Below, piece after piece: positions 47,260-64,000 of a stretch of DNA of 64,000 nucleotides (positions within the stretch are counted from its first letter, which is position 1; every line of letters begins with the position of its first letter). The notes under the pieces were generated by a model. The model was given only the letters and a program-made list of their open reading frames with translations, ran no database searches and was not told the DNA's origin. This stretch comes from Streptomyces sp. TG1A-8 (GTDB taxonomy: Bacteria > Actinomycetota > Actinomycetes > Streptomycetales > Streptomycetaceae): NCBI RefSeq assembly GCF_030499535.1, contig NZ_JASTLB010000001.1, forward strand, positions 2,914,001 to 2,978,000, given 5' to 3'. The translations under genes and the position numbers were made by a program.

Positions 47260-47909
47260 CAGACCTCGCTCCCTTCGGTGTCGGCGGCCTTGGGGCCAGA
47301 CACGAAGGACTCGAACGCGGCCTGGGTGAAGACCACGTCGTCCGAGACGAGAACGTCGTACGTGTTCAGCTGGCCCGGCTCCAGGATGTGGACCTGGGGC
47401 AGGTTGCGGGCGGAGAGCCATGCGGCCTCGTCGGAGCGCTCGACGACCAGGAGCAGGTTCTTGCGCTCGCTGATCTTGCCGAACAGGCTCTTCGCGGCCT
47501 TGGTGGAGATCTCGCCCTCGACCACGCCGGAGACGACGTGGATGCGGTTGTGACGCGCCCGGTCGGTGAGGGCACCGCGCAGGGCGGCGGCCTTCATCTT
47601 CTTCGGGGTCCGCTGCGAGTAGTCACGCGGCACGGGACCGTGCACGACGCCACCGCCGGCGAACTGCGGCGCGCGGGTCGAACCCTGACGGGCGCGGCCG
47701 GTGCCCTTCTGGCGGTACGGCTTCTTGCCGCCACCACGGACCTCGCCACGGGTCTTCGTCTTGTGCGTGCCCTGACGGGCAGCGGCCAGCTGTGCGACGA
47801 CGACCTGGTGGATCAGCGGAACGCTGACCTTGGCGTCGAAGATCTCCGCGGGGAGCTCGACGGAACCGGCCTTGTCGCCCGCCGGCGAAAGGATGTCAAC
47901 AGTGCTCAT
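47259..47909 (-). CDS. rplD: 50S ribosomal protein L4
   Basis: A 216-aa L4: [60 protein letters not shown] (tunnel loop). In proteobacteria L4 represses its own S10 operon through the leader; the long leader here makes that question relevant. Confidence 0.99.
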   Translation of the reverse strand: MSTVDILSPAGDKAGSVELPAEIFDAKVSVPLIHQVVVAQLAAARQGTHKTKTRGEVRGGGKKPYRQKGTGRARQGSTRAPQFAGGGVVHGPVPRDYSQRTPKKMKAAALRGALTDRARHNRIHVVSGVVEGEISTKAAKSLFGKISERKNLLLVVERSDEAAWLSARNLPQVHILEPGQLNTYDVLVSDDVVFTQAAFESFVSGPKAADTEGSEV

Positions 47910-47917
47910 CGGTTACC

Positions 47918-48562
47918 TCAGGCCCCCTTGGCCGCGGTGCGGACCAGGACGAGGCCGCCGTTCGGACCGGGAACCGCGCCCTTGATGAGCAGCAGACCCT
48001 TCTCCGCGTCAACGGCGTGGACGGTCAGGTTCTGGGTGGTGACCCGCTCGTTGCCCATGCGACCCGCCATGCGGAGGCCCTTGAACACGCGGCCCGGGGT
48101 GGCGCAGCCACCGATGGAACCGGGCGAGCGGTGCTTGCGCTGGGTGCCGTGTCCGGCGCCGAGGCCCTTGAAGTTGTGACGCTTCATGACACCGGCGAAG
48201 CCCTTGCCCTTGCTCTTGCCGGTCACGTCGACCTTGATGCCGGCCTCGAACACCTCGGCGGTGATCTCCTGGCCGAGGGTGTACTCGCTGGCGTCAGCGG
48301 TACGGATCTCGACGAGGTGGCGGCGGGGAGTGACGTCGGCCTTGGCGAAGTGGCCCTTGAGGGGCTTGTTCACCTTGCGCGGGTCGATCTCACCGAACGC
48401 GATCTGAACGGACTCGTAGCCGTCGACGTCGTTCGTGCGGACCTGGGTGACGACGTTGGGGCCGGCCTTGACGACGGTGACCGGAACAACACGGTTGTTC
48501 TCGTCCCACACCTGCGTCATGCCGAGCTTCTCGCCCAGGATGCCCTTGATCTGCTTAGCCAT
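47918..48562 (-). CDS. rplC: 50S ribosomal protein L3
   Basis: A 214-aa L3: [80 protein letters not shown]. Confidence 0.99.
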   Translation of the reverse strand: MAKQIKGILGEKLGMTQVWDENNRVVPVTVVKAGPNVVTQVRTNDVDGYESVQIAFGEIDPRKVNKPLKGHFAKADVTPRRHLVEIRTADASEYTLGQEITAEVFEAGIKVDVTGKSKGKGFAGVMKRHNFKGLGAGHGTQRKHRSPGSIGGCATPGRVFKGLRMAGRMGNERVTTQNLTVHAVDAEKGLLLIKGAVPGPNGGLVLVRTAAKGA

Positions 48563-48579
48563 TCTCAGATCACCAGCCC

Positions 48580-48888
48580 TCAGAGCTTGATCTCGATGTC
48601 GACACCGGCCGGGAGGTCGAGTCGCATCAGAGAGTCAACGGTCTTGGGGGTCGGGTCGAGGATGTCGATCAGGCGCTTGTGCGTGCGCATCTCGAAGTGC
48701 TCGCGCGAGTCCTTGTACTTGTGCGGCGACTTGATGACGCAGTACACGTTCTTCTCAGTGGGCAGCGGCACCGGGCCCGCGACCGACGCACCAGTGCGGG
48801 TCACCGTCTCGACGATCTTCTTCGCCGAGGAGTCGATGACCTCGTGGTCGTAGGCCTTGAGCCGGATGCGGATCTTCTGTCCCGCCAT
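48580..48888 (-). CDS. rpsJ: 30S ribosomal protein S10
   Basis: A 102-aa S10/Nus[61 protein letters not shown]. First gene of the S10 operon, behind a leader of about 385 nt. Confidence 0.99.
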   Translation of the reverse strand: MAGQKIRIRLKAYDHEVIDSSAKKIVETVTRTGASVAGPVPLPTEKNVYCVIKSPHKYKDSREHFEMRTHKRLIDILDPTPKTVDSLMRLDLPAGVDIEIKL

Positions 48889-48956
48889 GGCTACTCAGTA
48901 GTCCTGTCTCTCTACAGCTCTGGAACCCGGTGTCCGGTCCTCTGTTTTTCCGCCTT

Positions 48957-48980
48957 CCGACCCACGCGGTCGGGCGTGTC
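48957..48980 (-). promoter_or_regulatory. Shared leader stem-loop, S10 operon copy
   Basis: On the transcript this reads GACACGCCCGACCGC then GTGGGTCGG. The CCGACC/GGTCGG arms form a 6-bp stem with loop GCGTG. It matches 23 of 24 positions of the element in front of rpsL (56318-56341). Downstream both leaders also share GTTCCAG and AGCTGTA. It lies 69 nt before the rpsJ start. Confidence 0.72.
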
Positions 48981-49278
48981 GCACTCTCGCTGACACGGAT
49001 GCCCCTTGTCCGGACATCCCTGCGGGGAATGCGCACGGCCCTTCCGGAACCGCAAGCCGGGGGCGGAAGGCCCACCGGGTGCCTGGCCGGTGCCGCGCCC
49101 ACGCTTCCCGGAAGATTCCCGTACGTCCGCCCCAGCGCTGCCGTCAGGCAGTTAGGGCGACGAGTACTGTGGGACTCGCTTCCGGTCCTCCCGGCGGGAG
49201 GCGCGCAGCATCAACACTCGGCCGAGCAACTCGGACAGTCTGCCACACGGGGCGGGTGCCTGGCCAATCGAGCCGAAG

Positions 49279-49306
49279 AGATTACCCCGGGAGTGACGTA
49301 GGTCAA
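49279..49306 (-). promoter_or_regulatory. Promoter of the S10 operon
   Basis: On the minus strand TTGACC (49301-49306) and TAATCT (49279-49284) are separated by 16 nt. Transcription would start near 49272, giving a leader of about 385 nt that contains the shared stem-loop. The 627-bp gene-free region 48889-49515 holds no other recognisable gene. Confidence 0.75.
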
Positions 49307-49515
49307 ACCCGGGCCGCCCGCCGCGGGAGCGCCGGCCCCGCGAGGCGTGCGCCACGAAGCCCGCCCGCGCTCCGCCCGCCGTCGCACGCACGTCCGCCGC
49401 CCACCCGCGCGTTCCGCCCCGACAACCCCGGACACGCCGGACAGCCTCCGGACAGTGACCGTACGCACCCGCCGAGTCGCTCCTCGCGGTCCGCGCACAC
49501 CGCCACGCCGGGTGG

Positions 49516-50016
49516 CGTGAACCGGAGGACCGCCGACTCCGCCGCTCCCGTCCGCACCTTCACCGCACGGCTCTCCCCCACCCCGCGCGGCGCCCGTCTC
49601 GCCCGGCTGCTCGCGACCGAGCGGCTCCGCTCGTGGGAGGTGCCGCTGGACCCGGCACGCCAGATCGTCGCGGAGCTGGCCGCCAACGCGGCCCCGCACG
49701 GACGCGTACGGGGCCGCGGCTTCCGGCTCACGCCCCGGGCCGTCGCCGGCACGCTCCGCGTCGAGGTCGCCGACACGCGCGGCGAACGGCTCCCCCGGCC
49801 GCAACGGCCCGCCCCCGACGCCGGGTCCGGCCGGGGCCTGCTGCTCGTCGAAGCGCAGGCGGACCGCTGGGGGTGTCCGGGGGCCGCTTCCCCCGCAAGA
49901 CCGTGTGGGCGGAAGTGCGCCTCACACCGCCGGACCCCGTCCCCCGCGCTCCGGTGCCGACGGCGCCCGCCCCCGGGGAGCGCAACCTGCTTAAGCGCGC
50001 CTTAAGTACGGGTTAA
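49516..50016 (+). pseudogene. RsbW-like ATP-binding protein gene with a single-base frameshift
   Basis: The first frame (GTG 49516) encodes an HATPase_c_2 domain: ARLLATERLRSWEVPLDPAR, QIVAELAANAAPHGRVRGRG (N box), LRVEVADTRGERLPRPQ and GRGLLLVEAQADRWG. At the G5 run 49869-49873 the family sequence continues in another frame (VSGGRFPRKTVWAEVRLTPP) to a stop at 50016. One extra G would restore a single protein of about 165 aa. The new frame contains a rare TTA Leu codon near its end. Such proteins are anti-sigma-like kinases in Streptomyces. It is a fresh pseudogene or a sequencing error. Confidence 0.8.
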
Positions 50017-50236
50017 CCGGTCTCCACACCGTCTTAGGGCGTGGCGTCGGCGCAGCTCAGGGGCGGTCGAGGGACCAATCGGGCAGTTGGCCGAGGGGTG
50101 GGCCGTCCGTAGCATCCATCACGGCCGCACACGGCCGGTCAACTTCCCACAGCAACCCCCATCGCCCCCTCCCCGTTCCCCCCACTCACTCTGTCCCCCC
50201 CATCACTGCACCCCCCACAGACAAGGTGTGTTCACC

Positions 50237-51517
50237 ATGGCTGCTCATCGCGCGCGCCGCTGGTCACTCGGCGGGCTCGTGCTGCTCGTCTGCGCCTCCG
50301 TCGTGACGGCGCTCGTCCTCACCGCCACCGGGTCGAACGCCAACCGCGCCAACGCGGCCACGGCCGCCGTGACCTGGTCCGACGACTTCAACGGCGCCGC
50401 CGGCAGCGCCCCGGACCCGGGCAAGTGGACCCTGGAGACCGGCGGCAGCGGCAACGGCAACAGCGAGCTGCAGTACTACACGAACAGCAGGGACAACGCC
50501 GCCCTCGACGGCAACGGCAACCTGGTCATCACCGCCCGCAAGAACACCGACTCCGGGCTCCAGTGCTGGTACGGCTCCTGCCAGTACACCTCCGCCCGCC
50601 TCAACACGGCCCGGACCTTCACGCAGGCGTACGGCCACTTCGAGGCCCGCATCAAGATCCCCCGCGGTCAGGGCATGTGGCCGGCGTTCTGGATGCTCGG
50701 CAACGACCTGGGCACCGCCGGATGGCCCAACAGCGGCGAGATCGACGTCATGGAGAACATCGGCAAGGAGCCCGGTACCGTCCACGGCACCATCCACGGT
50801 CCCGGTTACTCCGGCAGCGGCGGCATCGGCGCCCCGTACACCCTGCCGAACGGCAAGGCCTTCGCGGACGACTTCCACGTCTTCGCGGTCGACTGGAGCC
50901 CCAACTCCATCAAGTGGTCCGTGGACGGCCAGACGTACCAGACCCGCACCCCCGCCGACGTCGGCGGCAACAAGTGGGTCTACGACCACCCGTTCTTCGT
51001 CATCCTGAACCTCGCCGTCGGCGGCAGCTGGCCCGGCAACCCCGACGCCAGCACCCAGTTCCCGCAGACGATGACCGTCGACTACGTGCGCGTCTCCGCC
51101 TCCGACAGCTCCGGCGGCGGCACCGGCGGCACCACCGCGTCCGGCGCCATCAAGGGCATCGGCGGCATGTGCGTCGACGTCGCCGGCGCCTCGACCGCCG
51201 ACGAGACGCCGATCCAGCTCCACAACTGCACCGGCGTCGACGCCCAGAAGTGGACCGTCGGCAGCGACGGCACCGTCCGGGCGCTGGGCAAGTGCCTCGA
51301 CGTCCGCGCCGGCTCGACCGCGGACGGGGCCCGCGTGCAGCTCTACACCTGCAACGGCACCAAGGCCCAGCAGTGGACCTACACCGGCGCGCACGACCTC
51401 ACCAACACCGGCTCCGACAAGTGCCTCGACGCCACGGGCAACTCCGCGGCCGACGGCACCCCGTTGCAGATCTGGACCTGCACCGGTGCCGCCAACCAGA
51501 AGTGGACCGTCGGCTGA
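50237..51517 (+). CDS. Secreted GH16 endo-beta-1,3-glucanase with CBM13 lectin domain
   Basis: A 426-aa secreted enzyme. Signal peptide about residues 1-36 ([20 protein letters not shown] then ANRANA). GH16 laminarinase domain about 40-285 with the catalytic ExDxxE signature E168-I-D170-V-M-E173 ([11 protein letters not shown]) and [21 protein letters not shown] Ser/Gly/Thr linker leads to a ricin-type beta-trefoil at about 300-426 with QxW repeats ([29 protein letters not shown]). It probably degrades fungal or plant beta-1,3-glucan. AAGGTGTG precedes ATG 50237. It sits alone between the S10 and str operons. Confidence 0.95.
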   Translation: MAAHRARRWSLGGLVLLVCASVVTALVLTATGSNANRANAATAAVTWSDDFNGAAGSAPDPGKWTLETGGSGNGNSELQYYTNSRDNAALDGNGNLVITARKNTDSGLQCWYGSCQYTSARLNTARTFTQAYGHFEARIKIPRGQGMWPAFWMLGNDLGTAGWPNSGEIDVMENIGKEPGTVHGTIHGPGYSGSGGIGAPYTLPNGKAFADDFHVFAVDWSPNSIKWSVDGQTYQTRTPADVGGNKWVYDHPFFVILNLAVGGSWPGNPDASTQFPQTMTVDYVRVSASDSSGGGTGGTTASGAIKGIGGMCVDVAGASTADETPIQLHNCTGVDAQKWTVGSDGTVRALGKCLDVRAGSTADGARVQLYTCNGTKAQQWTYTGAHDLTNTGSDKCLDATGNSAADGTPLQIWTCTGAANQKWTVG

Positions 51518-51548
51518 GCCGTCCCCGCACCGTCCCGCACACCGCCAC

Positions 51549-51588
51549 AAGCCCCCGGTTCGCGCCAGCAGGCCCGAACCGGGGGCTT
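51549..51588 (+). terminator. Terminator of the glucanase gene
   Basis: A perfect 14-bp stem AAGCCCCCGGTTCG / CGAACCGGGGGCTT with a 12-nt loop 31 bp after the stop. The rest of the interval 51589-51841 is GC-rich with no gene seen. Confidence 0.85.
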
Positions 51589-51841
51589 CGGCGTACCGGC
51601 CCGGGCCACCGGCCGGGAGCGGGCGCCCGGGGCGGGCCGGCGGCCCCGGGCGGCACGCCCCCACGGCCGTCGGCTCCTGCCGCGGGACCCACGCCCCGGG
51701 ACGCACCGCGCTCCGCGTGTCCGGCCCGGGGCCACCCGCACCGGGCGCACGCGGCAGCCGGGCGCGAAGCCGCCCCACCCGGCCGGGCGGAGCCCCCGGG
51801 AGCCGTCCGGCGGCGGCCGCGCAGCCGTGCCGCCCATGCGA

Positions 51842-51875
51842 AGAGGCCCGCACGACCGGAGTCGTACGGGCCTCT
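51842..51875 (-). terminator. Terminator of tuf
   Basis: A 15-bp stem (AGAGGCCCGCACGAC against GTCGTACGGGCCTCT, one A-C mismatch) with a CGGA loop 31 bp beyond the tuf stop. Confidence 0.82.
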
Positions 51876-51906
51876 CCCGGGTCAGGCGACCCGAAGCAAG
51901 CGGAAC

Positions 51907-53100
<1,194 letters not shown>

Positions 53101-53203
53101 TGGGGTCCTCCTGTGGAGTGGTTCTGTACGCCTTACTTCATCGGCGCCAGGTGATCTTTGCTGTTAAGTCCCGGAACCCGGGGCGAACACCCGTGTTTGC
53201 GGC

Positions 53204-53231
53204 TGTTTGCCCCGTGAGGCTCCGGAGTCAA
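53204..53231 (-). promoter_or_regulatory. Internal promoter of tuf
   Basis: On the minus strand TTGACT (53226-53231) and CAAACA (53204-53209) are separated by 16 nt in the 156-bp fusA-tuf gap. A separate tuf promoter at this position is known in Streptomyces; the -10 assignment could shift by 1-2 nt. Confidence 0.62.
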
Positions 53232-53256
53232 GCCTAAGGCGTGGGAACGCGGTGCG

Positions 53257-55383
53257 TTACTCGCCCTTGGCCTTCGCGATGATCTCCTCGGCGACGTTCC
53301 GCGGAACCTCGGCGTAGGAGTCGAACTGCATCGAGTAGCTTGCGCGACCCGACGTCTTGCTGCGGAGGTCGCCGACGTAGCCGAACATCTCCGACAGGGG
53401 CACGAGGCCCTTCACGACGCGGGCACCAGCCCGCTCCTCCATGGCCTGGATCTGGCCACGGCGGGAGTTGATGTCGCCGATGACCTCACCCATGTAGTCC
53501 TCGGGCGTGGTGACCTCGACGGCCATCATCGGCTCCAGGAGCACGGGCGAAGCCTTGCGCGCGGCCTCCTTGAAGGCCTGCGAACCGGCGATCTTGAAGG
53601 CGAGCTCGGAGGAGTCGACCTCGTGGTAGGCGCCGTCGTGGAGGATGACGCGCACGCCGGTCATCTCGTAACCGGCGAGGATGCCGAACTGCATGGCCTC
53701 CTGCGCACCGGCGTCCACCGAAGGGATGTACTCCTTCGGGATGCGGCCACCGGTCACCTTGTTCACGAACTCGTACGAGGTGTCGCCGCCCTCGAGGGGC
53801 TCGATGCCGATCTGCACCTTCGCGAACTGACCGGTACCACCGGTCTGCTTCTTGTGGGTGTAGTCGACGCGCTCGACGGCCTTGCGGATCGTCTCGCGGT
53901 ACGCCACCTGCGGCTTGCCGACGTTGGCCTCGACCTTGAACTCACGGCGCATGCGGTCGACCAGCACCTCGAGGTGCAGCTCGCCCATGCCGCCGATGAT
54001 GGTCTGGCCGGTCTCCTCGTCCGAGTGGACCTGGAAGGACGGATCCTCCTCGGCCAGGCGCTGGATCGCGACGCCCAGCTTCTCCTGGTCGCCCTTCGAC
54101 TTGGGCTCGATGGCGACCTGGATGACCGGCGCCGGGAAGTCCATGGACTCCAGGATCACCGGCTGCTTGTCGTCGCACAGCGTCTCGCCGGTCGTGGTCT
54201 GCTTCAGGCCCATGACCGCGACGATGTCGCCGGCACCCACCGACTCGATCTCCTCACGCTTGTTGGCGTGCATGCGGTAGATCTTGCCGATGCGCTCCTT
54301 CTTGCCCTTGACGGAGTTCAGCACCTGCGTGCCGGACTCCAGGCGGCCCGAGTAGACCCGGACGAAGGTGAGCTTGCCGAGGTGCGGGTCGCTCATGATC
54401 TTGAACGCCAGCGCGGACAGCGGCTCGTCGTCGGACGGCTTGCGCTTGACGACCGTCTCCGGGTCCTTGACGTCGTGGCCCTCGATGGCCTCGATGTCGA
54501 CCGGGGACGGCAGGTAGCGCACGACCGCGTCGAGCAGGGGCTGGACGCCCTTGTTCTTGAACGCGGTGCCGCAGAACACCGGGGTCACCGTGGTGCCGGT
54601 GCCCTTGCCGGACGCGATGGTGATACGACGGATCGCGGCGTACAGCTGCTCCTCGGAGGGCTCCTCGCCCTCCAGGTACAGCTCCATGATCTCTTCGTCG
54701 TTCTCCGCGACGGCCTCGAGCAGCTTGCCGCGCCACTCCTCGGCCGCCTCGGTGTGCGTGGCCGGGATGTCGACGACGTCGTACATCTCGCCCTTGGTGG
54801 CCTCGGCGGACCACACGAGCGCCTTCATGCGGACCAGGTCCACGACGCCCTTGAAGTCGGCCTCGGCACCGATCGGCAGCTGCATGACGATCGGCTGCGC
54901 GCCCAGGCGGTCGCTGATCATGTCGACGCAGCGGTGGAACTCGGCACCGGTTCGGTCGAGCTTGTTGACGAAGCAGATGCGCGGAACGCCGTAGCGGTCC
55001 GCCTGACGCCACACCGTCTCGGACTGCGGCTCAACGCCGGCGACGCCGTCGAACACCGTCACGGCACCGTCGAGGACGCGCAGGGAGCGCTCCACCTCGA
55101 CGGTGAAGTCGACGTGACCCGGGGTGTCGATGATGTTGATGGTGTGGTCGACGTCCTCCAGCGGCCAGTGGCAGGTGGTGGCAGCAGAGGTGATCGTGAT
55201 GCCACGCTCCTGCTCCTGCTCCATCCAGTCCATGGTGGCAGCGCCGTCGTGGACCTCACCGATCTTGTAGGACACACCGGTGTAGAACAGGATCCGCTCG
55301 GTGGTGGTCGTCTTGCCCGCGTCGATGTGGGCCATGATGCCGATGTTGCGCACCTTGGCCAGGTCAAGTGAAGTGGTAGCCAT
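53257..55383 (-). CDS. fusA: Elongation factor G
   Basis: A 708-aa translocase GTPase: [20 protein letters not shown] (G1), [20 protein letters not shown] (G3), [12 protein letters not shown] (G4), and C-terminal domains with [20 protein letters not shown] and [20 protein letters not shown]. It lies 39 bp after rpsG. Confidence 0.99.
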   Translation of the reverse strand: MATTSLDLAKVRNIGIMAHIDAGKTTTTERILFYTGVSYKIGEVHDGAATMDWMEQEQERGITITSAATTCHWPLEDVDHTINIIDTPGHVDFTVEVERSLRVLDGAVTVFDGVAGVEPQSETVWRQADRYGVPRICFVNKLDRTGAEFHRCVDMISDRLGAQPIVMQLPIGAEADFKGVVDLVRMKALVWSAEATKGEMYDVVDIPATHTEAAEEWRGKLLEAVAENDEEIMELYLEGEEPSEEQLYAAIRRITIASGKGTGTTVTPVFCGTAFKNKGVQPLLDAVVRYLPSPVDIEAIEGHDVKDPETVVKRKPSDDEPLSALAFKIMSDPHLGKLTFVRVYSGRLESGTQVLNSVKGKKERIGKIYRMHANKREEIESVGAGDIVAVMGLKQTTTGETLCDDKQPVILESMDFPAPVIQVAIEPKSKGDQEKLGVAIQRLAEEDPSFQVHSDEETGQTIIGGMGELHLEVLVDRMRREFKVEANVGKPQVAYRETIRKAVERVDYTHKKQTGGTGQFAKVQIGIEPLEGGDTSYEFVNKVTGGRIPKEYIPSVDAGAQEAMQFGILAGYEMTGVRVILHDGAYHEVDSSELAFKIAGSQAFKEAARKASPVLLEPMMAVEVTTPEDYMGEVIGDINSRRGQIQAMEERAGARVVKGLVPLSEMFGYVGDLRSKTSGRASYSMQFDSYAEVPRNVAEEIIAKAKGE

Positions 55384-55422
55384 AAGGCTTCGGTCTTCTC
55401 TCGGTCTCGATGTGGGTAGCGA

Positions 55423-55893
55423 CTACCAGCGGTAGTGCGCGAAGGCCTTGTTGGACTCGGCCATCTTGTGGGTGTCCTCGCGCTTCTTCACGGCCGCACC
55501 GAGGCCGTTGGAGGCGTCGAGGAGCTCGTTGAGGAGACGCTCGGTCATGGTCTTCTCGCGACGGGCGCGGGAGTAACCGACCAGCCAGCGCAGCGCCAGG
55601 GTGTTGGCGCGGCCGGGCTTGACCTCGACCGGCACCTGGTAGGTGGCGCCACCGACACGGCGGGACTTGACCTCGAGGGTCGGCTTGATGTTCTCGAGAG
55701 CGCGCTTGAGCGTGATGACCGGGTCGTTGCCGGTCTTGTCGCGCAGGCCCTCCATGGCGCCGTAGACGATGCGCTCGGCGGTGGAGCGCTTGCCGTTCAG
55801 CAGCACCTTGTTGATCAGGGAGGTCACCAGAGGAGAGCCGTAGACCGGGTCGATGATGACCGGACGCTTCGGGGCGGGGCCCTTACGAGGCAT
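55423..55893 (-). CDS. rpsG: 30S ribosomal protein S7
   Basis: A 156-aa S7: [60 protein letters not shown], and [20 protein letters not shown]. It starts 2 nt after rpsL. Confidence 0.99.
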   Translation of the reverse strand: MPRKGPAPKRPVIIDPVYGSPLVTSLINKVLLNGKRSTAERIVYGAMEGLRDKTGNDPVITLKRALENIKPTLEVKSRRVGGATYQVPVEVKPGRANTLALRWLVGYSRARREKTMTERLLNELLDASNGLGAAVKKREDTHKMAESNKAFAHYRW

Positions 55894-55895
55894 TC

Positions 55896-56267
55896 TTACT
55901 TCTCCTTCTTGGCGCCGTAACGGCTGCGAGCCTGCTTGCGGTTCTTGACACCCTGGGTGTCGAGCGAGCCGCGGATGATCTTGTAGCGAACACCCGGCAG
56001 GTCCTTCACACGGCCGCCGCGCACGAGCACGATGGAGTGCTCCTGCAGGTTGTGTCCCTCACCCGGAATGTAAGCAGTGACCTCGATGCCGCTGGTCAGA
56101 CGCACACGCGCGACCTTGCGGAGGGCCGAGTTCGGCTTCTTCGGGGTGGTCGTGAACACACGCGTGCAGACGCCGCGACGCTGGGGCGAACCCTCGAGTG
56201 CGGGCGTCTTGTTCTTCTCGACCTTGTCCTGCCGGCCCTTGCGGACCAGCTGCTGGATCGTAGGCAC
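55896..56267 (-). CDS. rpsL: 30S ribosomal protein S12
   Basis: A 123-aa S12: [40 protein letters not shown] (streptomycin-site Lys wild type), [20 protein letters not shown] (second site Lys wild type). No resistance substitution is visible at the classical positions. GTG 56267 has GGAGA 4 nt upstream. First gene of rpsL-rpsG-fusA-tuf. Confidence 0.98.
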   Translation of the reverse strand: MPTIQQLVRKGRQDKVEKNKTPALEGSPQRRGVCTRVFTTTPKKPNSALRKVARVRLTSGIEVTAYIPGEGHNLQEHSIVLVRGGRVKDLPGVRYKIIRGSLDTQGVKNRKQARSRYGAKKEK

Positions 56268-56317
56268 TACTTCTCCGGTTTCTGTGTGCCGATGAGTACA
56301 GCTAACCTGGAACATCT

Positions 56318-56341
56318 CCGACCCACGCGGTCGGGTGTGTC
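56318..56341 (-). promoter_or_regulatory. Shared leader stem-loop, str operon copy
   Basis: The transcript reads GACACACCCGACCGC then GTGGGTCGG, one base different from the S10 copy (48957-48980), with the same CCGACC/GGTCGG stem. It lies 51 nt before the rpsL start and downstream of the promoter at 56462-56490, so it is transcribed. Confidence 0.72.
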
Positions 56342-56461
56342 GAATCCGCCAGACTCCCGCCGCAAGGCGAAATGGGCGCGAATTACGGTGGCCGGTCACG
56401 ACTCGCCGTACGGTTTCAAGGCACGCACGAGAGCCAGGGCACACCCCAGGCACAAGGTCTG

Positions 56462-56490
56462 AGCGTACCTACCTCATTGGCTGCGGTCAA
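56462..56490 (-). promoter_or_regulatory. Promoter of the str operon (rpsL)
   Basis: On the minus strand TTGACC (56485-56490) and TACGCT (56462-56467) are separated by 17 nt, followed by a leader of about 185 nt to the rpsL start. Confidence 0.78.
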
Positions 56491-56539
56491 AACAAATGGG
56501 GGTGGGACCGACACGCCGTGCCCTACCGGGTTGCGCGGT

Positions 56540-56962
56540 TCACCCGCCCGCTTGCCCCGGGTAGTCGCGGATCAACTCGATGTCATCCTGATCCTTCTGC
56601 CCGCCGAGCCGCTCCTTCCAGGTCAAGACCCCGCTCAGCGGCGAGAAAGGAATGCCCTGCGCGCATTCGGCGGCCTCGATCATGCGATCGGGCCCGGGTG
56701 AATCGGGAAGCCAGCGATCGAAGATTTCCAGGTCCCCTGCGAACAGCGTCACCATGCTCCCGTGCCCCGAAGGCGGTACCTGGGGGTCTCCGAGCTCAAG
56801 CACGGTCTTCCGGGCAGCGCCTCGGGCGACGATGTCGAGGTCGTCGACGACGTCGCGCAGGCCGTGCGCCAGAAGTGGGCCGCTGCCCGCCACCACATAG
56901 TCGGCCACGGGCGGTTCCAAGGAGCGCAACTCGCGGACGAAAGGGTGCCTGGTCAGCTCCAA
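56540..56962 (-). CDS. Nucleotidyltransferase-fold hypothetical protein
   Basis: A 140-aa protein: DYVVAGSGPLLAHGLRDVVD then DLDIVARG, an AGSGPxLAxG...DxD signature like minimal nucleotidyltransferases, with ERLGGQKDQDDIELIRDY at the end. This kind of protein occurs as a stand-alone gene in many actinobacteria; its target is unknown. Start assigned to TTG 56962 with a GGGGGA upstream, overlapping the end of the degraded frame above by 10 nt. A GTG or ATG start was not found in frame. Confidence 0.68.
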   Translation of the reverse strand: MELTRHPFVRELRSLEPPVADYVVAGSGPLLAHGLRDVVDDLDIVARGAARKTVLELGDPQVPPSGHGSMVTLFAGDLEIFDRWLPDSPGPDRMIEAAECAQGIPFSPLSGVLTWKERLGGQKDQDDIELIRDYPGQAGG

Positions 56963-57466
56963 GACATCCCCCGGCGTCGCTGGAGGGCCGGCAGCCCGAC
57001 CGCCGAGCGCGCCACCACGCTCATCGCCAGTGCTGCGATGACACTGGGCAGCGTACCGGTCAGGAAGTGTTCGAACGCGTACTTGCCCTGCTCGGCGCTG
57101 GGGACCCTGGCGAGTGGCTTGGCTGCGAGGACCAGGGCGGCCGCTTCGGGCTGGCCTGTTGCGGGGAACGCGAACAGCGGACCCCGCTCAAGGCGCCCGA
57201 TGTCCCTCCCACCGCTGATGAACTCCATCGCGGCCCGCCCGCTGGGGGCCTTCCTCCAGTGCCTCTACCACCGCCGCACTGGCTGTGTGACGGCCCTCGT
57301 CAGGGTGCCGCCACCGAACACCGAGATGAGCAGGGCGGAGAGGGACACGGCCGTACGATCGCTGTCCAGCAGCGCGAGGAGCAGCGCTGCCGTCTCCTCG
57401 CCGGCTGTTCACACGGACAGGAGCATCGCAGCGCCCACGGCCACCGCGGCGGCTCCCTCGGGTGCG
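56953..57466 (-). pseudogene. Degraded membrane-protein gene with two in-frame stops
   Basis: One frame reads about 170 residues with family character but is broken by TGA at 57409-57411 and TAG at 57265-57267. The segments are AAPEGAAAVAVGAAMLLSV, then TAGEETAALLLALLDSDRTA / LLISVFGGGTLTRAVTQPVR, then GGRDIGRLERGPLFAFPATG / QPEAAALVLAAKPLARVPSA / FEHFLTGTLPSVIAALAMSV. The last part resembles the IGxLER...AAKxxAR...GTLxS membrane signature of DUF3307-like proteins (inferred). The part from ATG 57228 is an open 91-aa ORF that could still be expressed. Confidence 0.6.
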
Positions 57467-57468
57467 GC

Positions 57469-57743
57469 TCACATTCCCGGCCGCCGGAACTGCATGTCCC
57501 AGAAACCGTGGCGCCACGGCTCGGCCTCCGCCGGGTGCTGCCAGAGAATCACCCCGAGGGCAACCAGAACAGTCGCGCCCAGGGCGATCCACGGCCGCAC
57601 GTGGTCCATGGGGGGAAGACGGCATAGGCGCCGTAGCCAAGCACCACAAGGGCGGCCGGTCCGGGCCGCGAGCGTTGCCAGTCCAGGCCCAGTGGGACCA
57701 CGAGGCATGCCGCCAAGCCGCACAAGACACGAGCCGTCTCCAC
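57469..57743 (-). pseudogene. Small membrane-protein gene split by a frameshift
   Basis: GTG 57743, with GGGGAG about 7 nt upstream, opens ETARVLCGLAACLVVPLGLD / PGPAALVVLGYGAYAVFPP, a two-helix membrane protein. At the six-base homopolymer 57610-57615 the frame leaves the family path. The frame beginning MDHVRPWIALGATVLVALGV continues with another helix to the stop at 57469. A single inserted base would join them into about 90 aa. Function unknown. Confidence 0.55.
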
Positions 57744-57810
57744 CGATCGCTCCCCGATTCCCCTGCGGACCAGTCGGTTGACCGTGTGGACCGTACGGTC
57801 CGAACACGCC

Positions 57811-57848
57811 GAAGGGCGGCCACTTCCTGCCGGAAGTGGCCGCCCTTC
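57811..57848 (-). terminator. Terminator of rpoBC
   Basis: A perfect 17-bp stem around AAGGGCGGCCACTTCC with a TGCC loop begins 12 bp after the rpoC stop. One of the strongest hairpins in the window. Confidence 0.9.
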
Positions 57849-57859
57849 ATGCTGCTCGC

Positions 57860-61759
<3,900 letters not shown>

Positions 61760-61817
61760 TATGCGTCAATCCCTCTCAGGGTTGTAAGTCTTTGGTCTGA
61801 TACGGGGGCCTGGGGGT

Positions 61818-61848
61818 CGGCGGGGCCCTGTGGGCGAGGGCCCCGCCG
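61818..61848 (-). promoter_or_regulatory. Hairpin between rpoB and rpoC
   Basis: A 12-bp stem CGGCGGGGCCCT / AGGGCCCCGCCG with a GTGGGCG loop sits 8 bp after the rpoB stop. It may be an mRNA stabiliser or processing site that sets the beta:beta' ratio. Confidence 0.6.
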
Positions 61849-61856
61849 GACTCCCG

Positions 61857-64000
<2,144 letters not shown>

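Noticed and set aside
53623..55371. Plus-strand open frame opposite fusA
   Set aside because: Mirror of a verified gene; same biased composition as other shadows.
55896..56267. Streptomycin-resistance or antibiotic-enhancing rpsL allele
   Set aside because: The two classical Lys positions are wild type in the translated sequence.

Overview
The window is about 64 kb of very GC-rich actinobacterial chromosome. Gene content and order match the core of a Streptomyces chromosome: guaB, shbA, bldM, whiD and groESL1 at one end, and the complete S10, spc, alpha, str and rpoBC ribosomal/transcription clusters at the other. The developmental regulators bldM and whiD, a BldN-type promoter, GroEL1 with a His-rich tail and the guaB-shbA-bldM-whiD order all indicate Streptomyces. 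Species cannot be named from the sequence alone.

Layout. 1-3.4 kb: guaB (cut by the window edge at its catalytic Cys codon), the sigma factor gene shbA, bldM, and divergent whiD. 3.5-6.0 kb: a LysR regulator, a MOSC protein and an SDR. 6.2-8.5 kb: groES-groEL1 under two CIRCE operators, with a terminator-like attenuator between the genes. 8.7-11.7 kb: tandem polysaccharide-deacetylase lipoproteins (one with degraded metal motifs) and a methyltransferase. 11.8-14.9 kb: a gene-decay zone holding an LCP protein, an ECF sigma remnant, a CBM2 remnant and a LacI regulator, followed by a stand-alone atypical tRNA-Gly(UCC) gene with its own promoter and terminator. 15-20 kb: t6A genes tsaE, tsaB and tsaD with rimI, plus a small protein behind an iron-box-like palindrome. 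20.4-29.1 kb: cell-wall and cofactor genes alr, nnr, acpS, glmS, coaA and glmM. 29.3-48.9 kb: rpsI-rplM, truA, then the alpha, spc and S10 operons in canonical order, all on the minus strand. 49-51.5 kb: a frameshifted ATPase gene and a secreted GH16-CBM13 glucanase. 51.9-56.3 kb: tuf, fusA, rpsG, rpsL. 56.5-57.7 kb: a small degraded accessory patch. 57.9-64 kb: rpoC and most of rpoB, ending just downstream of rifampicin cluster I.

Functionally the window joins translation and transcription machinery to its control: ShbA drives transcription of the principal sigma factor gene in Streptomyces, and WhiD and BldM are developmental regulators. Murein precursor genes (alr, glmS, glmM), LCP and deacetylase genes sit nearby. 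The most interesting non-standard signals are the atypical tRNA-Gly gene, a nearly identical 24-nt leader hairpin shared by the S10 and str operons, the groES/groEL1 attenuator, the iron-box small protein, and several pseudogene remnants too short for ordinary gene calling. No mobile element, CRISPR array or dedicated biosynthetic cluster was recognised.
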